Shown piece by piece: positions 44,059 to 56,046 of a stretch of 64,000 nt of DNA (position 1 is the first letter of the stretch; each line of letters begins with the position of its first letter). A program made the position numbers and the translations under genes. Below the pieces are notes generated by a model, which made no database searches, was not told the DNA's origin, and saw nothing but the letters and a program-made list of their open reading frames with translations. Source of the DNA: Emmonsiellopsis sp. PD_33 (Eukaryota > Ascomycota > Eurotiomycetes > Onygenales > Ajellomycetaceae); the NCBI GenBank assembly GCA_032988165.1, contig JANTQF010000072.1, positions 1 to 64,000 on the forward strand. Direction: 5' to 3'.

Positions 44059-46967
44059 CTACTTCTTCGAAGCCGGCGCACCCTCCACATTCCCCTGCGC
44101 ATCCTTCTTGGTCCTTATCGCCAACTTCCCCTCATTAATCACAGCCTCATACCCGCGCTTCTCCAACACGCCCCCCTCATCCTTCACCACCTCCCTCGCC
44201 TCCAATTCCTCAATGACCTTCTGATTCTCCCGATTCCCCTCGAGCAAAAACTTGAGACAAAGCACCGCATGCTCCTTAATGTACGGATTATGCGCGTCGA
44301 AGTTCGTGCAGGACAGGATCGTCTCGAGACCGCCGTATTTGCGGATCTGGTTCTGTACCTCCGGACACTGCCAGACGAGTGAGGAGAGGACGAGAACGAC
44401 GAGCTTTTTGAGATTGCGCCATTCGAAGTCGGATGGGTCATCGTTGCCAATTGGTGGGGATTGCGCGCGTGAGCCTGCGCTGACGGTGGCTGCGTCGGCG
44501 GGTTCGGGGTCGCTGGGGTCGTAGGGCCGTTCGACGGCGACGGGGACGTTGCTAGCGCCTTGTGATGCGTCGCGTGCTGGTTGGGCGGTTGCTCGGGAAG
44601 CTGCGGCGGCGGCGGAGTTCATAGAGTTTAGTGATCCTTTGGGGATGCTAGCTTCTAACTCTTTGATGAGGGTGGCTAGGTCGTATACGATTTCCCATTG
44701 GACGAGTAGATTTTTCCATCCTGTGTTTTCTGTGAGGACTGCGAAGAATTCGAGGAATTGGTAGACTCCCTCGTATACGCGCTCCATGTCCCAGAGGTTT
44801 AGTGGGAAGTCTTCGGGACGGGCGTGGCCGGCACGGATTTGGCCTTGGAGGTAGATTAGAGCGCAGGTTTCCGGGATGATGTTCCCACGGAAGATGGTGA
44901 AGATGTAGCGGACGGTCAAGACGTCAACCTTGGTGACAGGGACAGAGCTTCGGCCAGTTGGCGTTTCAGTCGTAGACGTGATGTTGGGAGGCGAATACTT
45001 GGCCCGGAAAATGTGGGTGAGAATCTTAATAACAACTGCCTGGGCTGGGGAGATGATATCCTTGGCTTGGCCGAAATCTGAATAGGCGTGAGACATCAGA
45101 CCGTTCTTGAGGACGGCCTCCATGATCTGGACCATCATCTTGAAATAGAATTCGTCGTCCGGAAGGTCCCAGGCAGCGATGAAAATTAACAACTCCCGGA
45201 GAAGGTTTCGGCCAGTCTCTTGGGCAAGGAGAATATGACAACGGACTGCTTGCATATTCTTTGATCCTGTCCTCTCGCCGCCCTTTAGGCCGAAACTGTC
45301 GACAATTCCTGCCTGGATGATCATGGGAAGGGCTTCGATTTCGGCAGGTCCCAGAACCAGTGGGATATCGGTGAGTAAACCACGCTGTTGGTCCCCTGGA
45401 CGACCTCTATAATCGTCATCCTCATCCTCATCGTCCTCCTCTTCATCGACGCTGCCATCCGCAACAGCCTCTAGGCTACGCGAGTCGTCGTCGGGGGGCA
45501 TACCATGGCCATCCACCGACTCATAGTGCAGCTCCCCATTCGCCATAATTGGCGAAGACTCCTGCAACCTAGCCATGAGCTCATCTTTCGCCTCCTGTAG
45601 CGTTTCCGCCGCTGACTGAGGTGAGCGTGACATGGCAGTGTCTTCGGGAGTAACTGGGGCATCGGTTGCCGCAATAGCGCCATACTCCTCCAGATCAGGG
45701 AGGTCAGTCCAACATGTGCGTGGATAACCCGTCGTTGCGCTCCGATCTATGCTCAAAATTGCCTTTTTCCGTGTGGGTTCTTCCTCGTCGAGAGCGCCTC
45801 CGCCTTCATGGTGTCGGTCCTTCAAATCTGCCCAGCCATCCACTTTGGCTCCCAAGATTGCAGTAAGCGCAGCACGGATTTCTGTCACTCGTTCCGGGTC
45901 CTTACCCATTTGTTGAATTTCTTTTAGATTCCGCCCGAGAAGCTTCTCCATGTGGTCTTTTATGTTGGCCAGTAATAACATGGCCGCCTCCTCCTTGATA
46001 GATGCTGGCTCTCTTGGGAAAGTGGAGATTGTCTCCAGCAATAGGTCCTCTGCGGTCTGGTCGTAAAGGGTTCGAAGGGGTGGGTTGACAAGTCGTTCGC
46101 CCGATCTGACAACCGGTGCAAGTCCCTGCGCAGGGGAGTTTGCGATATCCAAAGGTTCCATTGGTGTAATTATACTTGATTCGCCATTTTGATGGTAACC
46201 AAACAGGTCCAACCACAAAACCAGCTTCCGATGTTCGTTGTGCATAATAAAGTTGTGGAGAAATTGCAGACAGGTGATGAGCAACCGTTTGTATAGGTTG
46301 ACAACCTTCTGCCATCTTTCTTCGTTTCTTGCATTGCTTTCACCATCATATCCCCTCGCCGTTACCCTCACACAGGTATCAATAAGCAGTAGTATTCGTT
46401 GATCGAATCCTTTCTCCGCCGCGAGATTCTGGGCTTTTTTCGTCGTAGCGAGGAGGTTACGTGCAATCGTACAAAGATCATTTAGGCGTTCAATATCTTT
46501 TACCAGCGAAAAATAATTGTATGCTATGAGGTTTGACGAAGATTCATCACAATTTCCGGGGGGGGCCAGCGATTGCGATTCGAGGACAGGGATAGCTTTG
46601 CTTAATACGTCGGTGAGGCCTTGCCATATTGCAGGTGAAAATCCTAGATTCTGCCTATTCAGGAGTTAGATAACTGTATTCTCGATATAATCAACCCCTC
46701 CACAGGCAGCGGAAACTAAAGTGCGGAGCAATGAGAGCGGGGAAGCGTTTCGTACCTTACTTCACTCTCTTGGTGGCTCTTATATAAAATTTGTTTCCCA
46801 GCAAGTAACATATGCTCCAGCCGTTTATCATCGATCATCCCACGCGTCTCATAGTGGCTCAAAGTTCCCGCCAGTACCACCTTCAGCAGCAGTTCGGCGG
46901 GGGTACATTTGGGCCCGCCCTGGCCGCCAGGACGCTCTGTCGTCTCCGAAGTCGGGGCTGTAGACAT
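44059..46967 (-). CDS. ctr86: CTR86 / ataxin-10 family armadillo-like protein
   Basis: Two exons, 46967-46761 and 46650-44059, give 932 residues. The intron joins KSHQESE to NLGFSPAIWQGL. The protein is mostly helical. The conserved ataxin-10 domain is C-terminal: WRNLKKLVVLVLSSLVWQCP, then GGLETILSCTNFDAHNPYIK and EHAVLCLKFLLEGN. Yeast Ctr86 carries the same domain and is essential but poorly understood; human ataxin-10 is a cytosolic scaffold. The middle holds a Ser/Thr-rich stretch and a strongly acidic run (DEEEDDEDEDDDY), probably disordered. Another low-complexity patch (NSAAAAASRATAQPARDAS) precedes the C-terminal domain. No signal or membrane segment. It lies 317 bp downstream of swf1 on the same strand but with its own promoter. 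Confidence 0.92.
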
Positions 46968-47284
46968 ATTAACAGGCGCGCATGCAAATCAGTATCCTCC
47001 GGAACTTCGAATATTTTAACTGCAAATCAGCGCAGGCAAGTCAAGACATGAAGCTGAGGAGAGAAAAAGTTTACAAATCGAAGTCGATGGACTGATGGAT
47101 TTGTGGTCTTGGCGTCAAGTGGAGATACGTTGTTCCGTTATCAGATCGAGCGCTTATTAATCTATACAGACGTACCCCCTCGTTTCCTTTTGATGGCCTC
47201 GCAGGGAAGCCAAGCTATTATACGGCCTCATGGCAGTTGTTTGGTTAATTAGGATGTGTCTAGCATACAAAATACTCCGATCTA
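46968..47284. other. Intergenic region between swf1 and ctr86
   Basis: 317 bp that must hold the swf1 3' end and the ctr86 promoter. I see no gene or repeat. Confidence 0.6.
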
Positions 47285-49037
47285 TCACCGAAGCTTCCCC
47301 AGTGCATCCCTCAGGTTCGACCAAAACCCAAGATCATAAATATTGTCAACATCCCTCAAGTTCCTCACTCTGCGCCATCGTAAATCAACGGCGGAATCCG
47401 GATCCCCAGGCTGTTCTATTGAGGTACACTCCCTCACTAACCTGAATCCAACTCTTGGTGGCTCCCCATCATCCGTGAAGATCAGCGTCTGGTCAGCCTT
47501 GACCGGCCATAGAACATCCGGTTCGACTATGTCGGCATCTGGGTGATTTTTCACGTATATTTCAGTGCGTTTGGCCTTAAACACGAGACCATCAACGATG
47601 TCGTCTCGCCAGTCGGCCCATTTCGAGCTCTCGTTAGTGGTCATGCCGCTCCAGATCAGGTAAACGTGGTAGAGGAACATTGCGGACGGCAGTGGTGTGG
47701 TTAACAACGCCATCAGGAAGATCGACCCAACAAAGATATCGTCCGTGATTGCAAGACCCCAAAACTGTAAATACATTGCCCAATCTATTCCCGTGCTCCA
47801 GTGCCTGGAGTGTACGGCGGTAGGAAAACTGAGGACGAGGGCCTTTTGTAGACTTTGATCAAGTATCCCGTATCCCAAGAAAGTTCCGTACATGAGCAAT
47901 ACAGACATTGATAGCAGCAATGCTAAAAAGTAGCCGTAGTTGTTCTGGCCGACGCAATTTTTCAGCCAGATGCAATGGTGATCGTGTCTTGACACGCACA
48001 CATTACAAATGCTACAGTGCTTGCTTCGAGGAGGTTTCAATGTGTGACAGGTTCGACATACATATCCAGGATGGAATAATACCCGATCGTATGGATACAA
48101 TCGCATATGTTCCGGAAGGTGTTCCCGGGTGATTGTCGAAGTGGTAACCACAGCCAAGTATAAAAACAAAAATGGGACGACTATGGCTACCGGGATAAAA
48201 AATTTATGGTGTGTCTCAATTCTTGGCCATATTGCCGGAACAAACGCTATCTCTGCGCCCGCCAACAATACCAGGAAGAATATCTATATCTAGGTTAGTC
48301 GCTGACGGGGACATAATTACAGGGTCATGATATCCACGTACTAGGACCAGGGGATGATTCTCCTTCTGCAAATAGTTCCCAGTACGCCCACCCCATCGGG
48401 AAACTCGGCCACCAAACACCGCCGTATCTACCAGTCGAAGAAACTTAGGAAAACTGATCCAAATCAGCCGATGGAGAAACCCGACGGGGGTTTTCCTAAA
48501 TCAAAATCAGTGACTTAAACTCTGCCAATCTCTCTCCATAATTATAGAACAACGTGTAAATCTGATGCAAAAAGCACAGTAATGTGACCTCGCATGCACC
48601 CGATCAAAAATCCTAGCCAAGTGCAGGCCAGATTATAGTTTTTCCATTACCAGGTAGTGGCAGTAGAGATCCTGAACACACTGTTCCATATAGAGGAATA
48701 TAGGGGGTTGAGGGGTGGTAGAGGCAGTAGGGGTGATAGGTTGAAAGGTAATACAGATGGTAGAAATGATGGGAAGATTACGAAATAATAGCGAGGTAGA
48801 GAGCAGTAGAGACAATAGGAGTAATAGAGAGAGATAAGGGGTAATAGGGGCTGTAGGAATGATGGGGGGCAAGAGGTAGTAGTGGCTGTAAGAGGTGATA
48901 GGGAGGTAGGGGGGTAGGGTGTGGGAGGAGCAATAATGGTGAACTTACCTCAAGGCAGGCAGCCGCCCAAATAAAACGACAAATACGAAAAAAGATAGCG
49001 CAAACACGGCCGCTGCAACAATGTGGAGAGCTCCCAT
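47285..49037 (-). CDS. swf1: Palmitoyltransferase Swf1 (DHHC family)
   Basis: S-acylates cysteines next to membrane helices, for example on SNAREs, at the endoplasmic reticulum. Three exons: 49037-48949, 48495-48342 and 48283-47285, giving 413 residues. The order is as in Swf1: a first membrane helix (VFALSFFVFVVLFG), the conserved link (NYLQKENHPLVLIFFLVLLA), another helix (FFIPVAIVVPFLFLYLAVV), then the cysteine-rich domain CRTCHTLKPPRSKHCSICNV with DHHC at 182-185, and two further helices. All zinc cysteines and the catalytic Cys185 are present. The first intron is 453 nt, far longer than others in the window, and full of GGTAGNNGTAG-type degenerate repeats. It is divergent from rap1 with starts 264 bp apart. 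Confidence 0.95.
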
Positions 49038-49301
49038 TCTGTCCTGACAGCCTGTTCAACCTCAAAATAGATAGCTGACGAGAGATGTTGTCTGCGGCTT
49101 AAATCGACGTTTCAGCCCCAGCCGTCGGAGTTAGTATCTGCCGCATTCGGCCTCGGACAAGATAAGAGCTCTTATCATCACGTGATATTGCTTGGCTCCC
49201 AGTTCGCGGCGCGACTACTATCCATTGCATCCAGAGCTCCGAATCATGAACGTTTCTCATTGCATATTTCTAGTTTCGTGTCGCATTCTCATATAGCCAG
49301 T
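49038..49301. promoter_or_regulatory. Divergent swf1/rap1 promoter with GATA palindrome and E-box
   Basis: This short region holds a perfect 16-bp palindrome, GATAAGAGCTCTTATC (49161-49176), which is two inverted GATAAG sites. One base later comes TCACGTGA (49178-49185), itself a perfect palindrome. GATA sites bind AreA- and SreA-type zinc fingers in fungi; CACGTG binds bHLH factors. The pair lies about midway between the two start codons. Confidence 0.65.
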
Positions 49302-51469
49302 ATGGCGGATGCTGATATCGTCTATACTGGCGTCTCTGGTCCAGACCACGCATCCGGAAGCTTGTTCGGGGGTACAAAGTTCTGGTTGTCAAAAGCACTT
49401 CCACAAAGATCATGGATGAGACAGAGAATCGAAGTGAGTGGATAGATACATACTATAGTACCTTCCGTGTTTTGGTTCAGCGTGGAGTCGACTAACAAGA
49501 TTTTAGGATAACGGTGGCAAAGTTGTGATGCTGGAAAAGGACGCGGATGTTCTTCTTGTTGACTATATGAAAAAGGGGGATCATCCACCCGGCTCGTTCG
49601 TAGAACTCATATTTCCTCACTGATTTTATTGCCCGGTTTATAACATGTTGATAGAATCTCCTACAAATACGTTGAAGACTCGCTCAGCAATGGGAAACTA
49701 GGGAACCGTGAAGACTACCGCGTTGGGAATCGTCCTGGTCAGGTCCGGCCGGCGGGATCAAGCACAATACGCCAAAAAACGCATAGACTACCCTTTAGTG
49801 CGAAAGATGATCAGATATTATATGACTGGGTAGATAATTGCAAGCAGAAGGACGCGAAACTCAGCGGAAACAAAATCTATCAGCAACTCGAAGAGCAGGC
49901 ACGTAAATTTCAGCTCCTTCAGATGCATATGCATATAACTAATACAAAATTCACTCAGCATCCGCATCATACTTGGCAATCCTGGCGTGATCGCTATGTC
50001 AAAACTCTTAGGGACCGCCCTCGACCAGTTACAGCAGAACGACATCGAAGCAACTCAGCAGTTGCTGACCGAGCAGCAAATGCTAGACCCGGTGACCGGA
50101 CAGCCAGTCCATCTCGAAGAGTCCCACCTTCAAATTTGAGCAGAAGGTATGAAGGATTCACTAGAGAGGATAAAGAAAAACTGCTCGAGGTGGCCAAAGA
50201 TATTTTGAATCTCGAACCTAGCAAAGTGGACGAGGCATGGGAAGAGTGGGCAAAAGATGTACGATATTCGAAAACCACCAGCTTAACCATTTGTTATTCC
50301 AACGCATTAATCGTTTGTTGCAGGTTGAGAGTGATAAAACAGGTGCAGAATGGAAATCATTTTTCAACGACATTGTTGAACCTGAATACAGAGCGAAAAA
50401 AGCCGAAATGCGCCCATCTCGTCGCCCTCCTCCAGCACAGCACCTAGAAACTGCCTCTACCACCTCAACAAATCGATCACAGGAAACCATACTATCCATA
50501 CGTCCCGAAAGGCGCGAAAGGTCTAGAGAGCAACGTGGCAGTACTAGTGAATTAACAAATGAAAAAAGGCGCCGTAACACGGCAGATATCCCTTCTTCAG
50601 ATTTCCAGACCGACCTATTACAAAGGAAGAAAAGGAGAGCCACAGAACACGTGGCTCAAGAACGAATATCCCCATCAACCACCAGCGAGCAAAGCAGACG
50701 AAGGTCTCCTATTTCGAAATCCATTTCCTCCAAGGATTCCTCCGCCCAAAAATCCGTCCACGAAAGGAATACTCTTTCAAAATCCAACTCTCCATACCCC
50801 GCTCAAAAATCGAAATCCGCTTCCGTTTCCCGAGTTCTCTCTACCAGTACCTCCACATCCGCATCACACGACAAATTTGAAACCGCGCCTCAATTCCAAG
50901 ACACAAGGGAGGAAGAAGACGGCGAAACACAATACGACACACCTGTAGAACCCGCCCATCCATCACACAAACCACAGCCCTCCAGAACTGAACGCACGAT
51001 ACCCGTTTCCCCTCCACCCGCCGGTGAAGACAACAACAACAATCACAGCCAAAACGCAGTCCAAAAGATCGACTCCTGGATCACCACACGAACCACCGGC
51101 CGCAACGCAATCAGCATCAACCAAGCCCTCGAAGCACTCAACTGCACATGCATGAACTTCGATCTGGCGGACGCCGTCCTCAAACGTATGAAATCCAACA
51201 AGGATGCCATCATCCCGGATGACATGAGGGGCGTCTGGACGAAGCAGGATGATGAGCGTTTGCGCTCGCCAGATTCGAGAAACGTCATGCGTCTGCTGGA
51301 GAAGCACGGGAATGATCTGTTTAAGGAACGGTTTGGCTATCTCATGACCTGCCAGAACGCTGAGTTGGATATGGGCGGGGAAGGGCAGGAGGGCGGTGCG
51401 GTGCAGGGGAAGGGGAGGGAGAAAGGGCGGGAGGCGGTATTGAAGAAGTTTGGGGTAGTTGACGTATAG
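49302..51469 (+). CDS. rap1: Telomere-binding protein Rap1
   Basis: Shelterin-type protein of telomeres, 636 residues. Five exons: 49302-49433, 49507-49595, 49655-49898, 49959-50258 and 50324-51469. The N-terminal BRCT-like domain spans about 1-85 (MADADIVYTGVSG, GTKFWLSKALPQR, GGKVVMLEKDADVLL). A Myb domain follows at about 118-170 (RLPFSAKDDQILYDWVDNCK, then TWQSWRDRYVKTL). A second helical domain (GFTREDKEKLLEVAKDILNL) precedes a long Ser/Arg/Lys-rich linker. The Rap1 C-terminal (RCT) domain ends the protein (DSWITTRTTGRNAISINQAL, then DAVLKRMKSNKD and WTKQDDERL). Intron 3 starts with GC, not GT, and is 60 nt without stops. Reading through it would insert 20 residues inside the Myb domain. 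Exon 2's donor is GTTCGT. It is convergent with the HP1 gene. Confidence 0.93.
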
Positions 51470-52290
51470 TGCTTTTCCCTTTTTTGAAAAAAGAAGAAAA
51501 GGCCTCTTGGCCTTTGTCTTTTGATATCCAGCGGTTTTGTTTGGTGTTTGGAGAGGTTCGATTTTTGGGTCCATTGGCAATGGGGTGGGACGGCGAAAAT
51601 GCATGTGGTCAATAAATATCTAGGCGTATTGTTTCGTCTTTTCATGAAAATGGAGTTAACGACATGGTTAATGGATATTCCTGTCAGGTTGATATACCAG
51701 ATTATAACCAGCATCGTTCGCTTCAATTAATAAATCAAGCGCATTTTCCGCTCACCCTACATATACGACAGCTTTGAAATAAGATAAAATAAAAGATATT
51801 TGAATAGAAATGACAGGAAAGAAGAGTAGAAACAAGAAAAGCAAGTCAGGCACAACAATGAGGGCTGAATGAAAACAAATACAAATCAGTTTCCCTTATC
51901 AAAAAAAAAACTACCCTTCTGAGCGGGGAAGTAGAAAACTCTTGTTGTTAAACGAAACGATCTCTCTGAAGGATAACGATAGGAATACGAAAACAAAAGA
52001 CACAATGAGGAGGATTTTGTTATGAGCCCCGCATCATTGACCACTCATAAATAGCGATACACGCCTGAAGGATTCATTTTTCCCCTTTTGGTGCTTGTAA
52101 CGCCAGACGTACAGTAAAGCCTTTGCTACTTCGGCGTGGGTTCATCGCACTAAGAGTAGGAACTAACCCCCCGACATCCCTTGGTACAAAACGAAAGAGA
52201 AATGGCCCGATATCCAAGACAACGCCCCAGTTGGTTAGCTAGTAGGTGAGACATAAATAAAGTAGCGCCACCGTTAATCGTAGCTCTGGA
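51470..52290. other. Intergenic region between convergent rap1 and HP1 genes
   Basis: About 820 bp, AT-rich (51720-52000), with a run of ten A at about 51901. It should hold both 3' untranslated regions. No gene is seen. Confidence 0.6.
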
Positions 52291-53296
52291 CTAACCGTCC
52301 TTGAAAACTCTGAAGTTGATGTCAGTATTGATGGGGTTCTAAGTAGCAAAATCAACAAAACTCACAGGTGATTTTCGTAGAATTGCAGCATCTAGTTTAT
52401 CTCGTCAGTGTCTAGTCCCGTCAGGTGTTATCTAAGAATATCAATATCCGTACCTTCTGTGGACACTTCTCATAGCATTGTTGGATTGAGATCTTGGCCT
52501 TTATTCCGTTCTCCCATTCGAGGTATACGAATAGATTTCCCGAAGGCTGGTCACGCATTATGGTATCAACCGACTTAACATACGGGTCCCAATTTTTCCC
52601 CTTTGGCTTCCACTCTGCTTCTTTACCTCCCGTTTCGGGAGTCGCTCCCTCGGTCGAACCGCGGGCCTTTTTCGACTTTTTGCTAGCGGACCTATCCGGG
52701 GTGGAGGTAGAAGATTCGGCGAGAGACTTTCGTTTCTTTGATGGTTTCTCTGGGCGTCCGCCTATCAAGGCGAAATATTCGTTGAGCGCATCCTTTGCGC
52801 CGTCACTACATACTTGTCAGGACCAATGCGCTGGGAACAGTGAACAGGTAGGGGTGTATACAGGTTCTCCTCTGGCTCCAGCGTCTGATCCTCGGGGTTC
52901 TCGTAGCCCTTCCATTTTACTTGGAACATCGGGACTCCCTAGGAACGTCGTTAGTGATATGTCCGACAACGGAAGAGGCGGATTGCGAGAACGAACACTC
53001 TTTGTAAACTCATGTCCCATGATCTTCTCAACAACATATCTGCAAGAAACAGCACCCCATTAGAGTCCATCATTTCCCCTTCATATTGACCTTGCTTACA
53101 TGTCTTCCTCGTCTCCGCTCTCGTCAGACTCTTCATTGTCGGCGTCCTTCTTTTCGTCGACGTCCTTAAAGGGAATCGATTCCCCTCCAGATTCGTCATC
53201 GCTATACACAACGGCGGCTAGAGGTAAAGTCAGTATCAGTCGCACGGCCGGACAACGGTCAATTCATCCAGGCGCATCAGGAAACTCACGAGGCAT
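52291..53296 (-). CDS. hepA: Heterochromatin protein HP1 (chromo and chromoshadow domains)
   Basis: Reads histone H3 lysine-9 methylation and spreads silent chromatin, in the nucleus. Seven small exons: 53296-53290 (7 nt), 53217-53100, 53039-52997, 52938-52862, 52805-52454, 52391-52366 and 52309-52291, giving 213 residues in one frame. An acidic N-terminus (DEKKDADNEESDESGDEED) leads into the chromodomain at 42-90: IYVVEKIMGHEF, then VPMFQVKWKGYENPEDQTLE and PEENL, with the aromatic cage residues Tyr43 and the Trp of VKWKGY. A basic hinge follows (KPSKKRKSL, SASKKSKKARG), then the chromoshadow domain at about 150-213 (NWDPYVKSVDTIMRDQPSGN, FVYLEWENG, MLQFYENHLVFKDG). Two donors are unusual (GTTCGT, GTATAC). 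It shares an upstream region with cct5. Confidence 0.92.
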
Positions 53297-53766
53297 GTTG
53301 TGAAGTGATGTCTGTGTGGAAACAGAAAGGCTCGGAACTATGCGCCTGAGACGAAAAATGCGTCCAAATCGGTATCACAAGGCGCCGCAGGAACGTAGCA
53401 ACTCAGATGCCTTCAATAATCACGAGCAATGAGTGTGTGGGCGGGTTCTCGAGCTTGAAGTCAGGCTTGGGCTGGGGCGAGTTGATGAAGTCGCGAAAGA
53501 TCGCGTGTTGACCGTCCAAGCACGCTAAACCGTGTTGGGAAAAGAGCTTCACTAGCGCCAACCAGGCCTCTCCAGAATTTATTCCACTCGTCAACGGAGC
53601 GTTTGGTGAGATATCAAGCAGCCAACTCGCCCTCACTCGCGCTTCTGCTCTCCCCGGTCCTCTATTGTCCAGAATTGCTCTGCTTGTGTCTCTCTACGTC
53701 CGTCCGCCTCGACCCCTGGAGTCTTTTACTCGAACAAGTTTCGCCGCCTAGCGGTCACATCTCAAT
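53297..53766. promoter_or_regulatory. Divergent promoter of HP1 and cct5
   Basis: 470 bp between the two start codons. A 77-codon minus-strand frame (53403-53636) is present but has no recognisable content and probably occurs by chance. The part at 53640-53760 is pyrimidine-rich, as expected upstream of cct5. Confidence 0.5.
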
Positions 53767-56046
53767 ATGGCCATGCGTATGTGCCCCTCACCCGAAGCTC
53801 AAGTGTTGACTGACACCCATGCTAACTTGTCCTTTTGGATTAGAACTCGATATGTCCCAAGGTATATTGCCTGCCTGCCTTGTCCACCTATCTAGAGCCA
53901 GCAATTCTAACAATCCCGTGTAGCCTCCGTGGTGAAGGACGAACAAGGACGGCCGTTTATCGTTGTTCGAGAGTACGTCAACGCTATTAGGAATTCCCTT
54001 TTCGTAAAGAATAAGTCGGATAGGGTCGTTGACATGCGGATTACAGTCAAGGAAAGAAGAAGCGACAAAGCGGAACCGAAGCGGTTAAATCACACATTCT
54101 TGCAGCGAAGACCGTTGCGAGCATAGTGAAGACGTCCTTGGTACGCATGCATACCTCTACGGGCCGCTGCCAGCAACGTATGCTAAAGATGTTAATAGGG
54201 TCCCCGTGGGTTGGATAAAATCCTGATTTCCCCTGATGGTGACATCACCGTCACAAATGATGGAGCTACCATTCTCTCGCAGGTCCGTACCTGACCCCCA
54301 AATTTTACCCATATGCCCTCAGCCCTTAACATATGGCTATAGATGGAAATCTCCAACAATGTTGCAAAACTTCTTGTCGAGCTATCGAAATCCCAAGACG
54401 AGGAAATCGGTGATGGAACAACTGGTGTCGTCGTCCTGGCGGGAGCACTCCTAGAGCAGGCCGCAGATTTAATTGACAAGGGAATCCACCCCATAAGAAT
54501 AGCGGACGGGTACGATCAAGCGTGTGAGATAGCTGTTGCCCATCTGGACAAGATCAGTGACGAGATCAAATTCTCGCGGGACGACCAAGAAAACCTAATC
54601 AAGGTTGCCAAAACTAGTCTGGGAAGCAAGATGTAGGTTTACACGCACCATCAATCTCGAAAACTCTTGTTTGGTGCTGACTTTATACAGCGTTTCGAAA
54701 GCACATGATCAATTCTCAAAAATGGCTGTGGATGCAGTTCTTTCCGTCGCAGATTTGGAGCGAAAAGACGTTGACTTTGAGCTTATCAAGGTTGATGGAA
54801 AGGTTGGCGGTGCGCTGGAGGACTCTCTTCTTGTCAAAGGTGTCATTATCGATAAAGACTTCTCCCACCCCCAGATGCCGGATGAAGTCAAAGACGCCAA
54901 ACTTGCTATTTTGACATGCGCATTCGAACCCCCCAAGCCCAAGACCAAGCACAAGCTCGACATCACCAGCGTGGAGGAGTTCAAGAAGCTTCAAGCATAT
55001 GAGAAGGATAAGTTCACAGAAATGATCGCACAGCTCAAGGCAACTGGCGCCAACCTCGTCATTTGCCAATGGGGATTTGACGATGAGGCAAACCACCTTC
55101 TCCTTCAGAACCAACTCCCAGCCGTCCGATGGGTGGGTGGCCCAGAAATCGAGCTCATTGCCATTGCTACCAATGGAAGGATTGTTCCACGTTTCGAGGA
55201 TCTGAGCGCTGAGAAACTCGGAACTGCGGGTATTGTACGCGAGATGAGCTTCGGCACGACCAGGGAGAAGATGTTGGTGATTGAAGAGTGTGCAAACACC
55301 CGGGCTGTGACTGTCTTCCTCCGCGGCAGTAACAAGATGGTGAGTTGGCTATTTACACTGTTCTTCAAAAATACAGGTATCGATTCAAGTATTAATTTGC
55401 TTGGTTCACTAGATCATCGATGAGGCCAAACGATCACTACACGATGCCCTTTGCGTTGTTCGGAATCTTGTACGAGACAACCGTGTTGTGTATGGAGGCG
55501 GTGCTGCCGAAATTGCATGCTCCCTTGCCGTCGAGGAGGCTTCCGTCAAGGTACTTATGTCCACGTGCAAGCACTAGCTCAACGTATATCGACTAACCTA
55601 TATATAGAGCCCTGGCCTCGAACAATACGCTATGCGCGCGTTCGCTGATGCGTTGGACGCCGTGCCTATGGCCTTGGCAGAGAACTCCGGCTGGAGCCCC
55701 ATCGAGACTCTCGCCTCCATTAAGTCTCGTCAGCTCAAGGAGAACAACTCCAGACTTGGTGTCGATTGCATGAACACTGGAAGCAATGGTAAGTCTATTC
55801 TATGAATTGTACCCCTCAGTGGACTAGTACTAATCATTGCCGTAATCTTTAAAGATATGCGGGACCATTTCGTCATCGATCCCCTGATCGGGAAACGCCA
55901 ACAACTTCTCCTTGCCACGCAGCTTTGCCGATTGGTGTTGAAGGTACGACACCCCCTATAATCCGAAACGTAGATCCTCCGCTAACTCTTTAATTCTTTC
56001 TCAGGTTAACAACGTCATTATCGCTGGTGATGACGAAGAATATTAG
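53767..56046 (+). CDS. cct5: Chaperonin TRiC/CCT subunit epsilon (CCT5)
   Basis: One of eight subunits of the cytosolic chaperonin that folds actin, tubulin and other proteins by ATP hydrolysis. Eleven exons: 53767-53776, 53844-53861, 53924-53972, 54047-54140, 54199-54282, 54343-54632, 54691-55339, 55413-55550, 55608-55788, 55855-55943 and 56005-56046, giving 547 residues, the normal length. The first three exons are only 10, 18 and 49 nt. Splicing restores the typical start (MAMQLDMSQASVVKDEQGRP, then RDQGKKKRQ). Chaperonin signatures are complete: TSLGPRGLDKILISPDGDIT, NDGATILSQ, the ATPase motif GDGTTGVVVLAG and the C-terminal GGGAAEIACS. It ends VNNVIIAGDDEEY. Ten introns make this the most split gene in the window. 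Confidence 0.97.

Noticed and set aside
47230..47445. Short plus-strand frames opposite the swf1 end as a separate gene
   Set aside because: Antisense shadows of the conserved swf1 coding sequence.
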